NCBI GenBank assembly: GCA_020850535.1
Contig: JADZEM010000028.1
Location: forward strand, 1-62,527
From: Chloroflexota bacterium
GTDB taxonomy: Bacteria > Chloroflexota > UBA6077 > JACCZL01
DNA: 62,527 bases
Reading direction: 5' to 3'
Positions 43,555 through 52,922 of the stretch are shown here, one piece after another. Below the pieces are notes generated by a model, which ran no database searches, was not told where the DNA came from, and saw nothing but the letters and a program-made list of their open reading frames with translations. The stretch's first letter is position 1, and each line of letters begins with the position of its first letter. A program made the translations under genes and the position numbers.

Positions 43555-44649
43555 ATGCTTGAGCTGATCTGCCAACACGCCTACACCTGGGACGGCGTTC
43601 CTGCCGACCGATCTCCCTACCGCAACCACGGGACGGCCTTCAACACGGGCGGCGCGTTTGACGGGGCCGAGCCTGGCAGCGGGATCATCACGTTCCCCCA
43701 GGTCACCAGCCGAGTCAGGATCCCGACCGGGCCGACGACCGCGCCTGAGTGGCTGTCGCTGGTGGCGCTGAAGATCGAGGTCGTCGCCCGCATCGATGCG
43801 CTGAGTGCACGACGGGCGGTGCTCGTCGCAGGCGACGGTTCCTTCACATTCGGGTTGCTGGAAGGCGCCCTCTGGGCGGAGTTCGAGAACGGCAGCGGCT
43901 ACAACAACTTCGTCCAGAGCGCGTACGCCTACGCTCCGGACCACCAGTTTCACGCCGTCCCGCTCGGCCGATGGGTCAAGCTCAGCCTGCTGCATGACGG
44001 CTTCGCCCGGATGCGGCTGTTCATCGACGATGTGCTCGTGGGTGACACGGTCATCCAGGGCGGCGTGCCACCCGTCAAGAGTGGTGGCGTCAGCATCGGC
44101 AATGACGTCTACCTGGACCGGTACCCCTTCCCCGGGCAGCTCGACGACCTCACGATCTGGCGCCTCGATCCTCACCAGATGAAGCGTGAGTTTCTCCGTC
44201 GTCCGTACAACCCCAGGACCGCTGAGTGCTGGCGCGAGTTCGCCGAGCGCGTCGCTGCCTGGATGAAGAGCCATCCCGAGCAGGTGACAGCCATCCTCCG
44301 GGCGTACCAGGAAGTGAGCCGTCCGGCGATCCGCACAGCCTACCTCCTGCCGGACCACGAACAGGCGAGACTCCGCGCCATTCTGGCGGAGTTCGGAGCG
44401 CTCTGGTTTGCTGGGCGGATCACCGGCAGCGAGATGCGGGATGTGCTCCAGCGGCTTATCGCGGCGCTGCGGGCGGCCGGCATCGATCCGAGGGGCGGCA
44501 CGAGCGGCCAGCGCATGATCGAGCTTGCGGCGCGATCGGGGTTCACGGGGGACGATCTGCTGCGGTGCGACAGGCAGATCGCGGCATTCCTTCGTCACCT
44601 GAAGCACGCCGTGGAGACAGAGGGCAGGACCCCGGAGGTGGCGTCGTGA
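43555..44649 (+). CDS. LamG/concanavalin-like domain protein
   Basis: The 364-residue protein begins with a jelly-roll-like half (residues 1-215): YTWDGVPADRSPYRNHGT, LDDLTIWRLDPHQMKREFL and GNDVYLDRYPFPGQLDD resemble LamG/laminin-type carbohydrate-binding domains. The second half is helical (ECWREFAERVAAWMKSHP..LLRCDRQIAAFLRHL). No signal peptide was seen. It overlaps the next gene by four bases and probably works with the Vps62-like protein. The ligand is unknown. Confidence 0.8.
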   Translation: MLELICQHAYTWDGVPADRSPYRNHGTAFNTGGAFDGAEPGSGIITFPQVTSRVRIPTGPTTAPEWLSLVALKIEVVARIDALSARRAVLVAGDGSFTFGLLEGALWAEFENGSGYNNFVQSAYAYAPDHQFHAVPLGRWVKLSLLHDGFARMRLFIDDVLVGDTVIQGGVPPVKSGGVSIGNDVYLDRYPFPGQLDDLTIWRLDPHQMKREFLRRPYNPRTAECWREFAERVAAWMKSHPEQVTAILRAYQEVSRPAIRTAYLLPDHEQARLRAILAEFGALWFAGRITGSEMRDVLQRLIAALRAAGIDPRGGTSGQRMIELAARSGFTGDDLLRCDRQIAAFLRHLKHAVETEGRTPEVAS

Positions 44650-46085
44650 GCATCAATCCAGAGGCCGTCACGCTTGCCAAGCGCTTCGAGCCGATTCTCC
44701 TCTTACACGCCGACGAGCGGTACTTCCCGATTGACCCGAAGTTTTACCTCGAACGGTGCGCGCTCTGGCGCAGCGCGCCCGGGTCAGACAAGAAGGCGGA
44801 CTGGGGCGAGGCCCCGCGCACCGTCTTCCCGCGCCGGCCGCAGATCGCCAAAGGCAAGATCGCGGGCCTGAAGGACGAAGCGTCGGGCGGCACGGTATGG
44901 ATCGGCGAGCCGTCGAATCTGGTGATTCGAGAGGCGGAGCAAGACCGCCCGCCGTCAGAGGATCGCTTCATGGAACTGGACGGCTGGGAGCCGTCCGTGC
45001 CGTCGCCGAACGAGGTCACGGCGACCAGCAACAACCGCCACCCGTCGCTCAGCGACCCCGAGCGGTACGCCACCGCGCTTCAGGGCGCGAAGCCGTGGTA
45101 CTACGTCGAGTACTTCAACAATCAGCAGCTGCTGAGAGAGTTTGGGCAGCGTACCCCGAACGGCCTCGACCTCTTCAGGGTCATCACGAACGCGCGGCTG
45201 AGCGCGCCGAAGCTGCTGGTGTTCCACTTCTTCTACGCCCTCCACGAAGAGCCCCTGCGTGGCTGCGAAGAGGCGGGCGAGGGTCAGACCTTTGCGACCT
45301 TCGCCGGCGAGTGGACGTCCGTCGCCGTGCTGCTCAATTCGGCCAATGAGCCACTGTACATCGGCCTGACCTCGCGCAATGTGGGCGACCCGACGAGCGT
45401 CCCGACCGAGGAACACCGCCTGGGAATGATCGTGCGGCCCTGGAAGGACGTGGAGCGCATCGGAGAGCATCCGAAGATCTATGTCTCGCGCGGCACCCAC
45501 GGGAACTATCTGACCACCGGCCTGCACGACGCGCAGCCGTTCACGCCCGGCGACATCGACATCAGCCAGGGCACCTGCGCGCAGATCGAGGCCCTGGACG
45601 ACGTCATCGCCGGTGGAGAGGCGGAGACTATCGAAGGGGAGAGTGGGTCGCCGGGAATCATCGTTCTGAAGATCCTCGGCTCGATGGTCGTGCTCCCGGC
45701 CACGCCCTGGTTGATCGGTGAGGACATGTGGGGCACGTTCGCCACCGAGATCCCGGCCATTGAGCCGAACCGGAAGCCGCGGGATGAGACGGGCGGGCCG
45801 CTCTTCGGCCTGATCCTCAAGCCAGACGGGGTCTTCGTGCCCGAGCAGGCGTCGGCACAGCGGACGGTGGCCTGGCCGACGGCGATGCCGGCCGAGGGGG
45901 TACGTCCACGCTATGACTTCGTGGTGGACCGTGAGACGCAGGCCTGGTGGCCGCCGCTCGGCGCCAACCCTGGCTACGTCGGGCGGTGGGGGCCGCGCGT
46001 CACCAACGACCCGAAGCGACGCCGCTCGGGGATGCGCTGCCCGACGTTCTCGCTGATGTTCCTCCAGGCCCTCGCCACGATCTGA
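44646..46085 (+). CDS. Vps62/DUF946-like protein
   Basis: The 479-residue protein starts at GTG, overlapping the previous stop by four bases (GTGA). The N-terminal LAKRFEPILLLHADERYFPIDPKFYL and the later YVSRGTHGNYL resemble the Vps62-type family found in fungi, plants and scattered bacteria, where sequence starts like RYAPVVHLH.DE.YFPSDP. In bacteria the function is not known to me. No membrane signal was seen, although MVVLPATPWLIG is hydrophobic. The pairing with a LamG-like protein hints at a carbohydrate- or surface-linked role, but this is inference. Confidence 0.75.
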   Translation: MSINPEAVTLAKRFEPILLLHADERYFPIDPKFYLERCALWRSAPGSDKKADWGEAPRTVFPRRPQIAKGKIAGLKDEASGGTVWIGEPSNLVIREAEQDRPPSEDRFMELDGWEPSVPSPNEVTATSNNRHPSLSDPERYATALQGAKPWYYVEYFNNQQLLREFGQRTPNGLDLFRVITNARLSAPKLLVFHFFYALHEEPLRGCEEAGEGQTFATFAGEWTSVAVLLNSANEPLYIGLTSRNVGDPTSVPTEEHRLGMIVRPWKDVERIGEHPKIYVSRGTHGNYLTTGLHDAQPFTPGDIDISQGTCAQIEALDDVIAGGEAETIEGESGSPGIIVLKILGSMVVLPATPWLIGEDMWGTFATEIPAIEPNRKPRDETGGPLFGLILKPDGVFVPEQASAQRTVAWPTAMPAEGVRPRYDFVVDRETQAWWPPLGANPGYVGRWGPRVTNDPKRRRSGMRCPTFSLMFLQALATI

Positions 46086-46188
46086 CGGCGTGCCTGTGCG
46101 GCCGGCGGTAGGCGGGGCATCTGGCCCTGCTATTCGGCCGGGCCGCCTGCTGCCCCGGCTGTACACTCGGCTGTACTGACCCCACCCC

Positions 46189-46276
46189 TTGACACTGGTC
46201 AGAGGCTTGCCTTTCAGTTAACGGTGCGATAACCTCGTATTTACAGACCGAGCGACCGGACGCCTGCTCCGTTAAC
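46189..46276 (+). promoter_or_regulatory. Candidate promoter and operator of the sugar ABC operon
   Basis: TTGACA (46189-46194) stands alone with no convincing -10 at 17 bases. Downstream, GTTAACGG (46217-46224) and its complement CCGTTAAC (46269-46276) are 44 bases apart and could bind a regulator. The 400-base region before the first permease gene otherwise shows no gene. The assignment is a guess. Confidence 0.3.
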
Positions 46277-46493
46277 CCTCGGCCCGTATCATCGCCACTC
46301 GGACGCGGCGTTGCGTTGCAAGTGGCCGAGCCAGGAGCGGCTTCCCGACCTCACCCTTCGAGGCGGCTGCTGCTGTGGCTCAGACACTCGGGGGTCGCGT
46401 GAACTATCACCTGCTGCGTCCAACTTGCTCACGTCTGCGCGGCGAGCGGCGCTGTGCTGGCGTTCGGCGTCTTGTCTACGGGGGGCCGCAAGC

Positions 46494-47429
46494 ATGGCCC
46501 AGGCGCTAGGCCGCTCGTCGGCCGCCGCGACGCCCGGCCCGTCCCGCGTGCAGCGCGAGTGGCGAGACTGGCTGCTGTTCATCCTGCTGGCCGGCCCCAA
46601 CTTGCTGATGTTCGCGATCTTCAACTACCGCCCGCTGATCTACAACGCCTGGCTCAGCTTCCACGAGTGGGACTTCCTCGCGCCCGTCAAGATCTACGTC
46701 GGCTTCGAGAATTACGTGGATGTGCTGACCGATCCGCACTTCCACCGCGTGGTGCGGAACACGCTGGTGCTGATGGGCGGCGGCGTTTGCTTCACGCTGA
46801 TCTTCGGGCTGGCGCTGGCGCTGCTGCTGAACCAGCGGCTGGCCGGGCGAGACGCCGCCCGCAGCGTCCTGTTCGCGCCGTACATGCTCTCGGGCGCGGC
46901 CATCGCCGTGGTCTGGGTCTACATCTTCGACCCGACCTACGGCCTGCTGCGGACGCTCCTCTCGCCGTTCAACCTGGTGCCGCCGAACTGGCTTCGTGAC
47001 TCGGCCTGGGCGATGCCGGCCGTCATCATCGTCTACACCTGGAAGCACCTCGGCTACACCATGGTGATCTTCCTGGCCGGCCTCCAGGCGATCCCCCGCG
47101 AGCTGTACGAGGCGGCCACGACCGATGGCGCGAACGCCTGGGAGCGCTTCCGCCACGTCACCATCCCCGGCCTCGCGCCGATCACCTTCTTCCTGCTGAT
47201 CACCGGCATCCTGGCGAGCTTCCAGACGTTCGACTTGATCCACGTGCTGACGCGCGGCGGACCGGTCGACGCGACCTCCAACCTGCTCTACTACCTGTAC
47301 GAGCAGGGGTTCATCGGGTTCCACGCCGGGCAGGCCGGTGTGGCCGCCGTCTTCCAGTTCCTCTTCCTCTTCGTCGTCACGCTGATTCAGATCCGCTACG
47401 TCGAGCGACGGGTGACCTACTCCGCATGA
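46494..47429 (+). CDS. Sugar ABC transporter permease (UgpA/MalF-like)
   Basis: The 311-residue protein has six membrane segments and the ABC-docking loop EAATTDGANAWERFRHVTIPGLAP. It starts MAQALGRSS; upstream in-frame codons read Cys/Arg-rich junk. Such permeases import carbohydrates with a binding protein. It is the first gene of a three-gene cluster whose last member is a lipoprotein binding protein. No ATPase gene of the MalK/MsmX type is in the window, so an ATPase encoded elsewhere must be shared. Confidence 0.93.
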   Translation: MAQALGRSSAAATPGPSRVQREWRDWLLFILLAGPNLLMFAIFNYRPLIYNAWLSFHEWDFLAPVKIYVGFENYVDVLTDPHFHRVVRNTLVLMGGGVCFTLIFGLALALLLNQRLAGRDAARSVLFAPYMLSGAAIAVVWVYIFDPTYGLLRTLLSPFNLVPPNWLRDSAWAMPAVIIVYTWKHLGYTMVIFLAGLQAIPRELYEAATTDGANAWERFRHVTIPGLAPITFFLLITGILASFQTFDLIHVLTRGGPVDATSNLLYYLYEQGFIGFHAGQAGVAAVFQFLFLFVVTLIQIRYVERRVTYSA

Positions 47430-47523
47430 GCCAGCAAGTCGCATCCGCCCAGGACACCTCTCGCCGGGACGCTTCTCGCACTGGCATGTGGTTTGCCACT
47501 CCTGGCGCGCAGGGGGTGGCCTG

Positions 47524-48405
47524 ATGGCTGCTGCACGCCAGGTCGGTGGGCAGGCGACGTCGGCCGCCAGCCGTGCTCGTCTCGCCAGCACGCCGTTGCG
47601 TCTCGCCGGCTACGCGGCAATGCTCGTCGCGGTGGCGGTGATCGGGCTGCCGCTCGGCTGGCTGCTCTCGGCCACCTTCAAAGAGACCAGCGAGATCTAC
47701 CTGATCCCGGCCACGCTGATCCCGCGTAGCCCCACGCTCGCGAATTATCCGCTGGCCTGGAACGCCGCCCCGTTCGGCCTCTACTACATCAACACCACCT
47801 TCGTGACCGTCGTCAGCGTCTTCGGCAAGCTGACGATGGGCGCCACGACCGCCTACGCCCTGGTGATGCTGCGCTTCCCGGGCAAGAACCTGATCTTCGC
47901 GCTGATCCTTGGCGCGTTGATGATCCCACCGCAGGTGGTAGTGGTCCCCAACTACATCCTGTTCGCGGACTGGGGCTTGATCAACACCTACACGGCCCTG
48001 ATCCTGCCGCACGTCCCCACGGCGGTCGGGGCGTTCCTGCTGCGGCAGGCGTTCCTGGCCCTGCCCCGCGAGATCCTCGATGCCGCGAAGGTGGACGGGG
48101 CCGGGCACCTGCGAACCCTCTGGGCGATCATGCTGCCGCTCTCGATGCCGGTCCTGGTGACGTTCGGGCTGCTGGCCACGCAGGATGTCTGGAACGATTT
48201 CCTCTGGCCGCTCATCATCACCAACACCGACAACATGCGGACGCTGCCCATCGGTATCTCGCGCATGCTCGACCAGGAGGGGAACACGCAGTGGGGCGTC
48301 GTGATGGCCGGCGCGCTCTACGTGATCCTGCCGCTGCTGGTGGTCTTTCTGTGGGCGCAACGCCACATCGTCGAGGGGATCGCAGCCGGAGCCGTCAAGG
48401 GATAG
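47524..48405 (+). CDS. Sugar ABC transporter permease (UgpE/MalG-like)
   Basis: The 293-residue partner permease has six membrane segments and the docking loop EILDAAKVDGAGHLRTLWAIMLPLSMPVLV. It pairs with the preceding permease to form the channel. The ATG was chosen with GGGGGTGG upstream; another start 12 codons earlier lacks support. The gap to the binding-protein gene is 118 bases. Confidence 0.93.
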   Translation: MAAARQVGGQATSAASRARLASTPLRLAGYAAMLVAVAVIGLPLGWLLSATFKETSEIYLIPATLIPRSPTLANYPLAWNAAPFGLYYINTTFVTVVSVFGKLTMGATTAYALVMLRFPGKNLIFALILGALMIPPQVVVVPNYILFADWGLINTYTALILPHVPTAVGAFLLRQAFLALPREILDAAKVDGAGHLRTLWAIMLPLSMPVLVTFGLLATQDVWNDFLWPLIITNTDNMRTLPIGISRMLDQEGNTQWGVVMAGALYVILPLLVVFLWAQRHIVEGIAAGAVKG

Positions 48406-48523
48406 ACCGCGCGGCCCGGTGGCCCGGGCACGGCTCCGGGGCGTCCGCGAGCGCGGCGTGCCCGCGGGAGCCGTCCGCGCCTGGGAGTCTCGTCCGAACC
48501 GCTCTCTGGGAGGAGAACACAGC

Positions 48524-50011
48524 ATGCACAGCCTGACACGTCGAAGGTTGCTCGGTGGTCTGGTGGGTACGGCTGGCCTGGCGCTGTTGAGCGCCTGCTC
48601 GTCGTCGCAGCCGGCGGCCAAGCCGGCCGAGAGCAAGCCGGCCGAGACGAAGCCCGCCGAGTCCAAGCCGGCCGAGAGCAAGCCGGCCGCGCCGGCGGCC
48701 CAGCCCGCCGCGACGGCCGCCCCGGCCAAACCGGCCGAGGCTGCGAAGCCGGCCGAAGCCGCCAAGCCGGCCGCGCAGGCCCCGGCCGCCGGCGCGGCCG
48801 GCGGACTCAAGATCACGCTCTGGTCGTCGTTCACCGCCAATAACGGCGATCAGATGCAGGCGATGGTGGACCGCTTCAACCAGAGCCAGAAGGATATCGT
48901 CGTCGAGAACCAGTTCCAGGGCAGCTACGAGGAGACCGGCCAGAAGCTGACGGCCGCGCTCCAGGCTCGGCAGGCCCCGGACATCTCGATCCTCTCGGAC
49001 GTCTGGTGGTTCAAGTTCTACCTGAACAAGGCGATCATCCCGCTGGATGATCTGATGAAGGCGAACAACGTCGACAAGAACGACTACATCGAGGCGTTCG
49101 CCAACGAAGGCACCCGCAAGGGTCAGCTCTACTGGCTGCCGTACGCCCGCAGCACGCCGCTCTTCTACTACAACAAGGACGCCTGGAAGGAAGCCGGCCT
49201 GCCGGAGCGCGGCCCCGAGAGCTGGATGGAGCTCAAGGAGTGGGCGCCGAAGCTTCTCAAAAAGGACGGCGCGAACGTCTCGCGGTACGCCATCGCGCAC
49301 TCGGGTGCGGGCGGCTACATCGAGTGGTCGTTCCAGAGCAACGTCTGGGGCTGGGGCGGGGCCTACTCCGACCCGGACTTCACCATCAAGATCGCCGAGA
49401 AGCCGGCCATCGACGCCGGCGAGTTCCTGCGCCAGACGGTCGTCGATGGCTGGGCCAGCACGCCGTCCAGCCCTGACAACGACTTCCGGGGCGGCGTCGC
49501 AGCCTCGCTGATCGGCTCGACGGGTGGCCTGGCCGGCCACGAGGCGAACGCGAAGTTCCCCATCGGCACGGCGTTCCTGCCGAAGGGGCCAGTCGGGTTT
49601 GGCTGCCCGACGGGCGGCGCGGGCCTCGGCATCCTGGCGGCCTCCCCGAAGGAGAAGCAGGAAGCGGCCTTCAAGTTCGCCCAGTTCGCCACCTCGCCCG
49701 AGCAGACGGCGATCTGGGCGCAGGCGACGGGCTACATGCCGGTCCGCAAGTCGGCCATCGAGGGCGCGGCGATGAAGGAGTTCTACTCCAAGAAGCCGAA
49801 CTTCGAGACGGCCGGCAAGCAGCTGGCGCTGGTCCGCCCGCAGGACGTGGCGCGCGTCTTCGTGCCCAACGGCCAGCAGATCCTGGTGAAGGGTCTGGAC
49901 CGGATCACCATCAACAAGGAGCCGGCCGAGACGGTGATGAAGGACATCGCGGCGAGCCTCCAGAAGGAAGCGGACGCGGTCGTGCGGCAGGTCAAGGCCA
50001 TCGAAGGCTGA
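48524..50011 (+). CDS. Sugar ABC transporter substrate-binding lipoprotein
   Basis: The 495-residue protein begins with a Tat-like twin-arginine signal (RRRLLGGLVG) and a lipobox LLSAC, so it should be a lipoprotein. Residues 25-90 are a Lys/Pro/Ala/Glu linker of repeated KPAES/KPAEA units. The body (KITLWSSFTANNGDQMQAMVDRFNQ, DISILSDVWWFKFYL, LPYARSTPLFYYNKDAWKEAGL) is the bacterial extracellular solute-binding family 1. It delivers sugar to the two permeases upstream. Its position last in the operon is less common. The start has GGGAGGAG upstream. Confidence 0.94.
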   Translation: MHSLTRRRLLGGLVGTAGLALLSACSSSQPAAKPAESKPAETKPAESKPAESKPAAPAAQPAATAAPAKPAEAAKPAEAAKPAAQAPAAGAAGGLKITLWSSFTANNGDQMQAMVDRFNQSQKDIVVENQFQGSYEETGQKLTAALQARQAPDISILSDVWWFKFYLNKAIIPLDDLMKANNVDKNDYIEAFANEGTRKGQLYWLPYARSTPLFYYNKDAWKEAGLPERGPESWMELKEWAPKLLKKDGANVSRYAIAHSGAGGYIEWSFQSNVWGWGGAYSDPDFTIKIAEKPAIDAGEFLRQTVVDGWASTPSSPDNDFRGGVAASLIGSTGGLAGHEANAKFPIGTAFLPKGPVGFGCPTGGAGLGILAASPKEKQEAAFKFAQFATSPEQTAIWAQATGYMPVRKSAIEGAAMKEFYSKKPNFETAGKQLALVRPQDVARVFVPNGQQILVKGLDRITINKEPAETVMKDIAASLQKEADAVVRQVKAIEG

Positions 50012-50045
50012 CGGCGAGTTATCGGACTTCAGTTCTCAGACAGGA

Positions 50046-50069
50046 GGCCCCGGAGCACGCTCCGGGGCC
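50046..50069 (+). terminator. GC-rich hairpin after the sugar-binding lipoprotein
   Basis: GGCCCCGGAGC and its exact complement lie 35 bases after the stop, with only two bases between the perfect arms. The stem is strong, but there is no T-run. It also lies before the convergent small gene. Confidence 0.6.
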
Positions 50070-50094
50070 GCTTGTGTGTGACCATCTGACGAGC

Positions 50095-50349
50095 CTAGCG
50101 GCCGGCTGCCTGCTTCACGTCGTCGTCGTCGGACACCTCGATGCCGTGCGACGTCGCGGCCTTCAGGATGGCCTGCGCCGCGTGCTTCTTCGCCTGGGCG
50201 TTCTCGAAGTGGGTCTGCCCGAAGCGCTGTAAGGCGTTCCTGACGTGCGACTCGTCGTGAATCGGCAGATGCCGCTCACCGCCCGTGTCGACGTACGCGA
50301 ACTGCGAGTCCTTGAGCTTGTCCCGCTGCGCCATGCTGAGCTCTGCCAT
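50095..50349 (-). CDS. Small DUF6582-like protein
   Basis: The 84-residue protein has FAYVDTGGERHLPIHDESHV and RNALQRFGQTHFENAQAK with ILKAATSHGIEVS, the pattern of a short domain known from phage-related and plasmid-borne proteins and from stand-alone bacterial proteins. It is mostly helical and charged. Function is unknown. AAGGAGG lies before the start. The gap of about 400 bases upstream holds repeats, not another gene. Confidence 0.78.
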   Translation of the reverse strand: MAELSMAQRDKLKDSQFAYVDTGGERHLPIHDESHVRNALQRFGQTHFENAQAKKHAAQAILKAATSHGIEVSDDDDVKQAAGR

Positions 50350-50429
50350 GCAGGCCTCCTTCAGCGTGCTGCCACCAGCAGGCGCAAGCGCCGTGCCCGC
50401 GCGAGCACATCAGCACACTGGACATGACG

Positions 50430-50650
50430 GATTCATCAGCCCGACCACGGCGAGGAACACGCCCCACTCGTCATCCCGACCGCGGCGAGGAACGAGCGGA
50501 GTGGATCTTTCTCGAACAGACCGTATCGAGTGCCGGGGAAGATCCCTCGACTTCGTTCGCAGGCTCACGCCGCTCGGGATGACGGGATGGGAAATCGCAA
50601 GGCTTGCCCTGCGCTCGCCGAATGGATCACTCCGCTCGGGATGACGGGGA
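50430..50650. repeat. Dispersed GTCATCC/GAGCG inverted repeats
   Basis: The block CCGACCGCGGCGAGGAAC occurs with variants (CCGACCACGGCGAGGAAC) at 50436 and 50476. GTCATCCCGA near 50470 and its complement TCGGGATGAC near 50577 and 50636 form an imperfect inverted repeat enclosing GAGCGGAGTGGATC. This is the same type as the element near 14.4 kb. No gene was seen between 50350 and 50751. Confidence 0.6.
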
Positions 50651-50751
50651 ACGGCAGCCCGGAACCCGCTCGGGATGCCCCGTCGACATCGGCGTGGTCG
50701 CGCGCTCGCTCGCGCGGCGGGCGTGCAGCGGGCGCGGCCGCGGCATCCCCC

Positions 50752-51681
50752 TCAGGCCTGTGCGCGGCTGTTCAGCAGCGCCAGCACCCCGTAGGCTGCC
50801 TCGAACGACGGGATGCTGAGGCCGTGCTTCGCGCCGCGACGCACGACCTCGCCCTGCACCGCCTCGACCTCCATCGGGACGCCGCGCTCCAGGTCCGCCG
50901 CCATCGAGGTGCGGTGCGCCGGGCCGAGCCGGTCCGGCTGCCCGAGCATCTGGGTCACCGTCGCGTCGTCGATGTCCAGCCCCTCGGCCCGCCCGACAGC
51001 CGCCGCCTCCGTGACCAGGCTGGCGTACAGGCCGCGCGTGCCAGGATGCTCTCGCCAGTCCGCCGTCCCGACGCGCGTCAGGCAGCCGACGGACGCCAGG
51101 GACGCCATCGCCAGCACCTTGATCCAGAGCGTCCGCTGGATATCCTCCACCAGTCGGACCGTCAGGCCGGTCGGCTGGAGGACGGCCACGGCAGCTTCGG
51201 CGGCCGGCCGCGAGGCCGGGTCCAGCGCGCCTAGCTCCAGCACCTCGGACTCGACGGGCAGCACATGATCGATCTTGCCAGGGGCGACGCGCGTACCGCC
51301 GCCCGTCAACGCCGCACCGAGCACCGCCCGTGCCCCGTACGCTTCGGCTAGCTGCTCGACGTTCCCGACGCCGTTCTGGAGCGTCAGGATGCGCGTCTCG
51401 GGGCCGACCAGCGGACGCATCGAGGGGATCGCCTCGGCGTTGTGGTAGGTCTTGACGCAGTAGAGCACGAGGTCAACCTCGCCGACCGAGGCCGGGTCGC
51501 TGGTGGCCGGCAGCTTCGCACGCAGCTCACCGCGCGCGCGGCTGGTGATGTGCACGCCGTCACGGGCGAGCGCCTTGACGTGCTCGCCACGGTCGATCAG
51601 CGTGATCTGGTGGTTCTGACCGGCGAGCAGGACGCCGAGGTACGCGCCGACGCCCCCCGCGCCAACGATGGCGATACGCAT
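50752..51681 (-). CDS. Ketopantoate reductase-like (PanE/ApbA family)
   Basis: The 309-residue enzyme has the NADP-binding start MRIAIVGAGGVGAYLG, then KTYHNAEAI, LQNGVGNVEQLAEAYG (NG motif) and the C-terminal helical domain with TAWIKVLAMASLASV-like LWIKVLAMASLASVG and EVEAVQGEVVRRGAKHG, typical of 2-dehydropantoate 2-reductase. PanE makes pantoate for coenzyme A; some family members act on other 2-oxo acids, so the role is not certain. The upstream ORF part before MRIAIVG is not used; GGGAGG precedes this ATG. Confidence 0.9.
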   Translation of the reverse strand: MRIAIVGAGGVGAYLGVLLAGQNHQITLIDRGEHVKALARDGVHITSRARGELRAKLPATSDPASVGEVDLVLYCVKTYHNAEAIPSMRPLVGPETRILTLQNGVGNVEQLAEAYGARAVLGAALTGGGTRVAPGKIDHVLPVESEVLELGALDPASRPAAEAAVAVLQPTGLTVRLVEDIQRTLWIKVLAMASLASVGCLTRVGTADWREHPGTRGLYASLVTEAAAVGRAEGLDIDDATVTQMLGQPDRLGPAHRTSMAADLERGVPMEVEAVQGEVVRRGAKHGLSIPSFEAAYGVLALLNSRAQA

Positions 51682-51808
51682 GGAACCTCCCGGAACAGGC
51701 GAGCGCGCAGCGAGCCTGCAGAAGCGTTCCAAGGAGTATGGCGGTCGGCAGGCCTGCCGTGCAGGCGGACACGACACCGCGCGCGTCAGCCGTGGCTCGG
51801 TTCGCGCC

Positions 51809-52639
51809 TCAGCCGTGGGTCCGCAGCGCGTACAGCTCGTCGGCCAGCTCGTCCATCACGGCGATCACCTCGGGGTCGAACTGCGTCCCGCTGTTCTTGT
51901 GCAGCTCGGCCATCGCCTCGTCGAGCGAGAGCGCCTGGCGGTAGTGGCGGTCGGCGGTCATCGCGTCGAAGGCGTCGGCGGCCGAGAAGATGCGCGCCCC
52001 GAGCGGGATCGCCGCGCCGCGCAGCCCGTGCGGGTAGCCCTGGCCGTCGAACCGCTCGTGATGGTGCAGCACGATGGGCAGGGAGTTGGTCAGAAACCCG
52101 ATCCCGTACAGGATCTCGTGGCCGAGGCACGGATGCTCGCGCATGATGGCCCACTCCTCGTCGGTGAGGGGGCCGTTCTTGCGAAGGATCGCGTCGGGGA
52201 CGGCGATCTTGCCGACGTCGTGGAGGAGCGCGCCGTACTCCAGCACCTGGAGATCCTGCGGCTTCGGCCCGATGATCCGCTGGCCCAGGAGGCGGCTGTA
52301 CTCGGCCACACGGACACAGTGACCGCCGGTCATGCCGTCGCGCCGGTCGACGGCCCGCCCGAGCGCTTCGAGGGTCTGGCGATAGGTGGCGCGGAGCAGG
52401 CTGTTGAGCGCGCCAAGGTCGGTCGCGTAGGCGAGCAGCTGCTCGTGGGAGCGCTCCAGCTCCTCGACCTTTCGGGCCAGCTCGGCCTCGGCGGCGTTGC
52501 GCTGGGCATACAACTGCTGCAGCTCGTCGGCGTACGCCTGGGCCTGGGCGTAGACGCGCTCCAGCTCGTTAGGATGCTGCCGGCGCTCCTGCGCGAGAGC
52601 ACCATCCTGGAGAACGTCCTCAGTCATCGCGGCCCTCAT
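51809..52639 (-). CDS. HD-GYP domain protein (c-di-GMP phosphodiesterase-like)
   Basis: The 276-residue protein has an N-terminal coiled coil (residues 25-75) followed by an HD-GYP domain: GGHCVRVAEYSRLL, ALLHDVGKIAVPD (HD pair), HPCLGHEIL, VLHHHERFDGQGYPHGL (the GYP motif) and AADAFDAMTADRHYR. HD-GYP enzymes degrade cyclic di-GMP. No receiver or sensor domain is attached. The start MRAAMTED is used because AGGAG lies seven bases upstream. The same protein could also carry a different signalling role. Confidence 0.93.
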   Translation of the reverse strand: MRAAMTEDVLQDGALAQERRQHPNELERVYAQAQAYADELQQLYAQRNAAEAELARKVEELERSHEQLLAYATDLGALNSLLRATYRQTLEALGRAVDRRDGMTGGHCVRVAEYSRLLGQRIIGPKPQDLQVLEYGALLHDVGKIAVPDAILRKNGPLTDEEWAIMREHPCLGHEILYGIGFLTNSLPIVLHHHERFDGQGYPHGLRGAAIPLGARIFSAADAFDAMTADRHYRQALSLDEAMAELHKNSGTQFDPEVIAVMDELADELYALRTHG

Positions 52640-52922
52640 CGTAGCGCTCCTGAGTTTTGCAAACAACCTCGCCGGCATCCTGCCCGCGCGTACGGTGCGG
52701 TTGCTGCGCTGTCAGAGACCGACCCGTGCACGGTTGTCATCCCTGCCGCGTATGAGCAACGTAAGCGCGCGCCAACGCGGGACGGGTCCGGGCGTCATCT
52801 TCCGCACATCGCGGAGAAAACGGGCGGGCAGGGTACGCCCGCCGCGGAGATCGCCCTTGCAGCGCGGAGGCTTGTCCCCCCCCCCACGCGCTGCAACGCG
52901 TCCGTCAACCTGAGCGAGGCGT

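Noticed and set aside
44226-44645. Long upstream extension of the Vps62-like frame
   Set aside because: It runs out of frame through the LamG gene; the GTG at the overlap is the sensible start.
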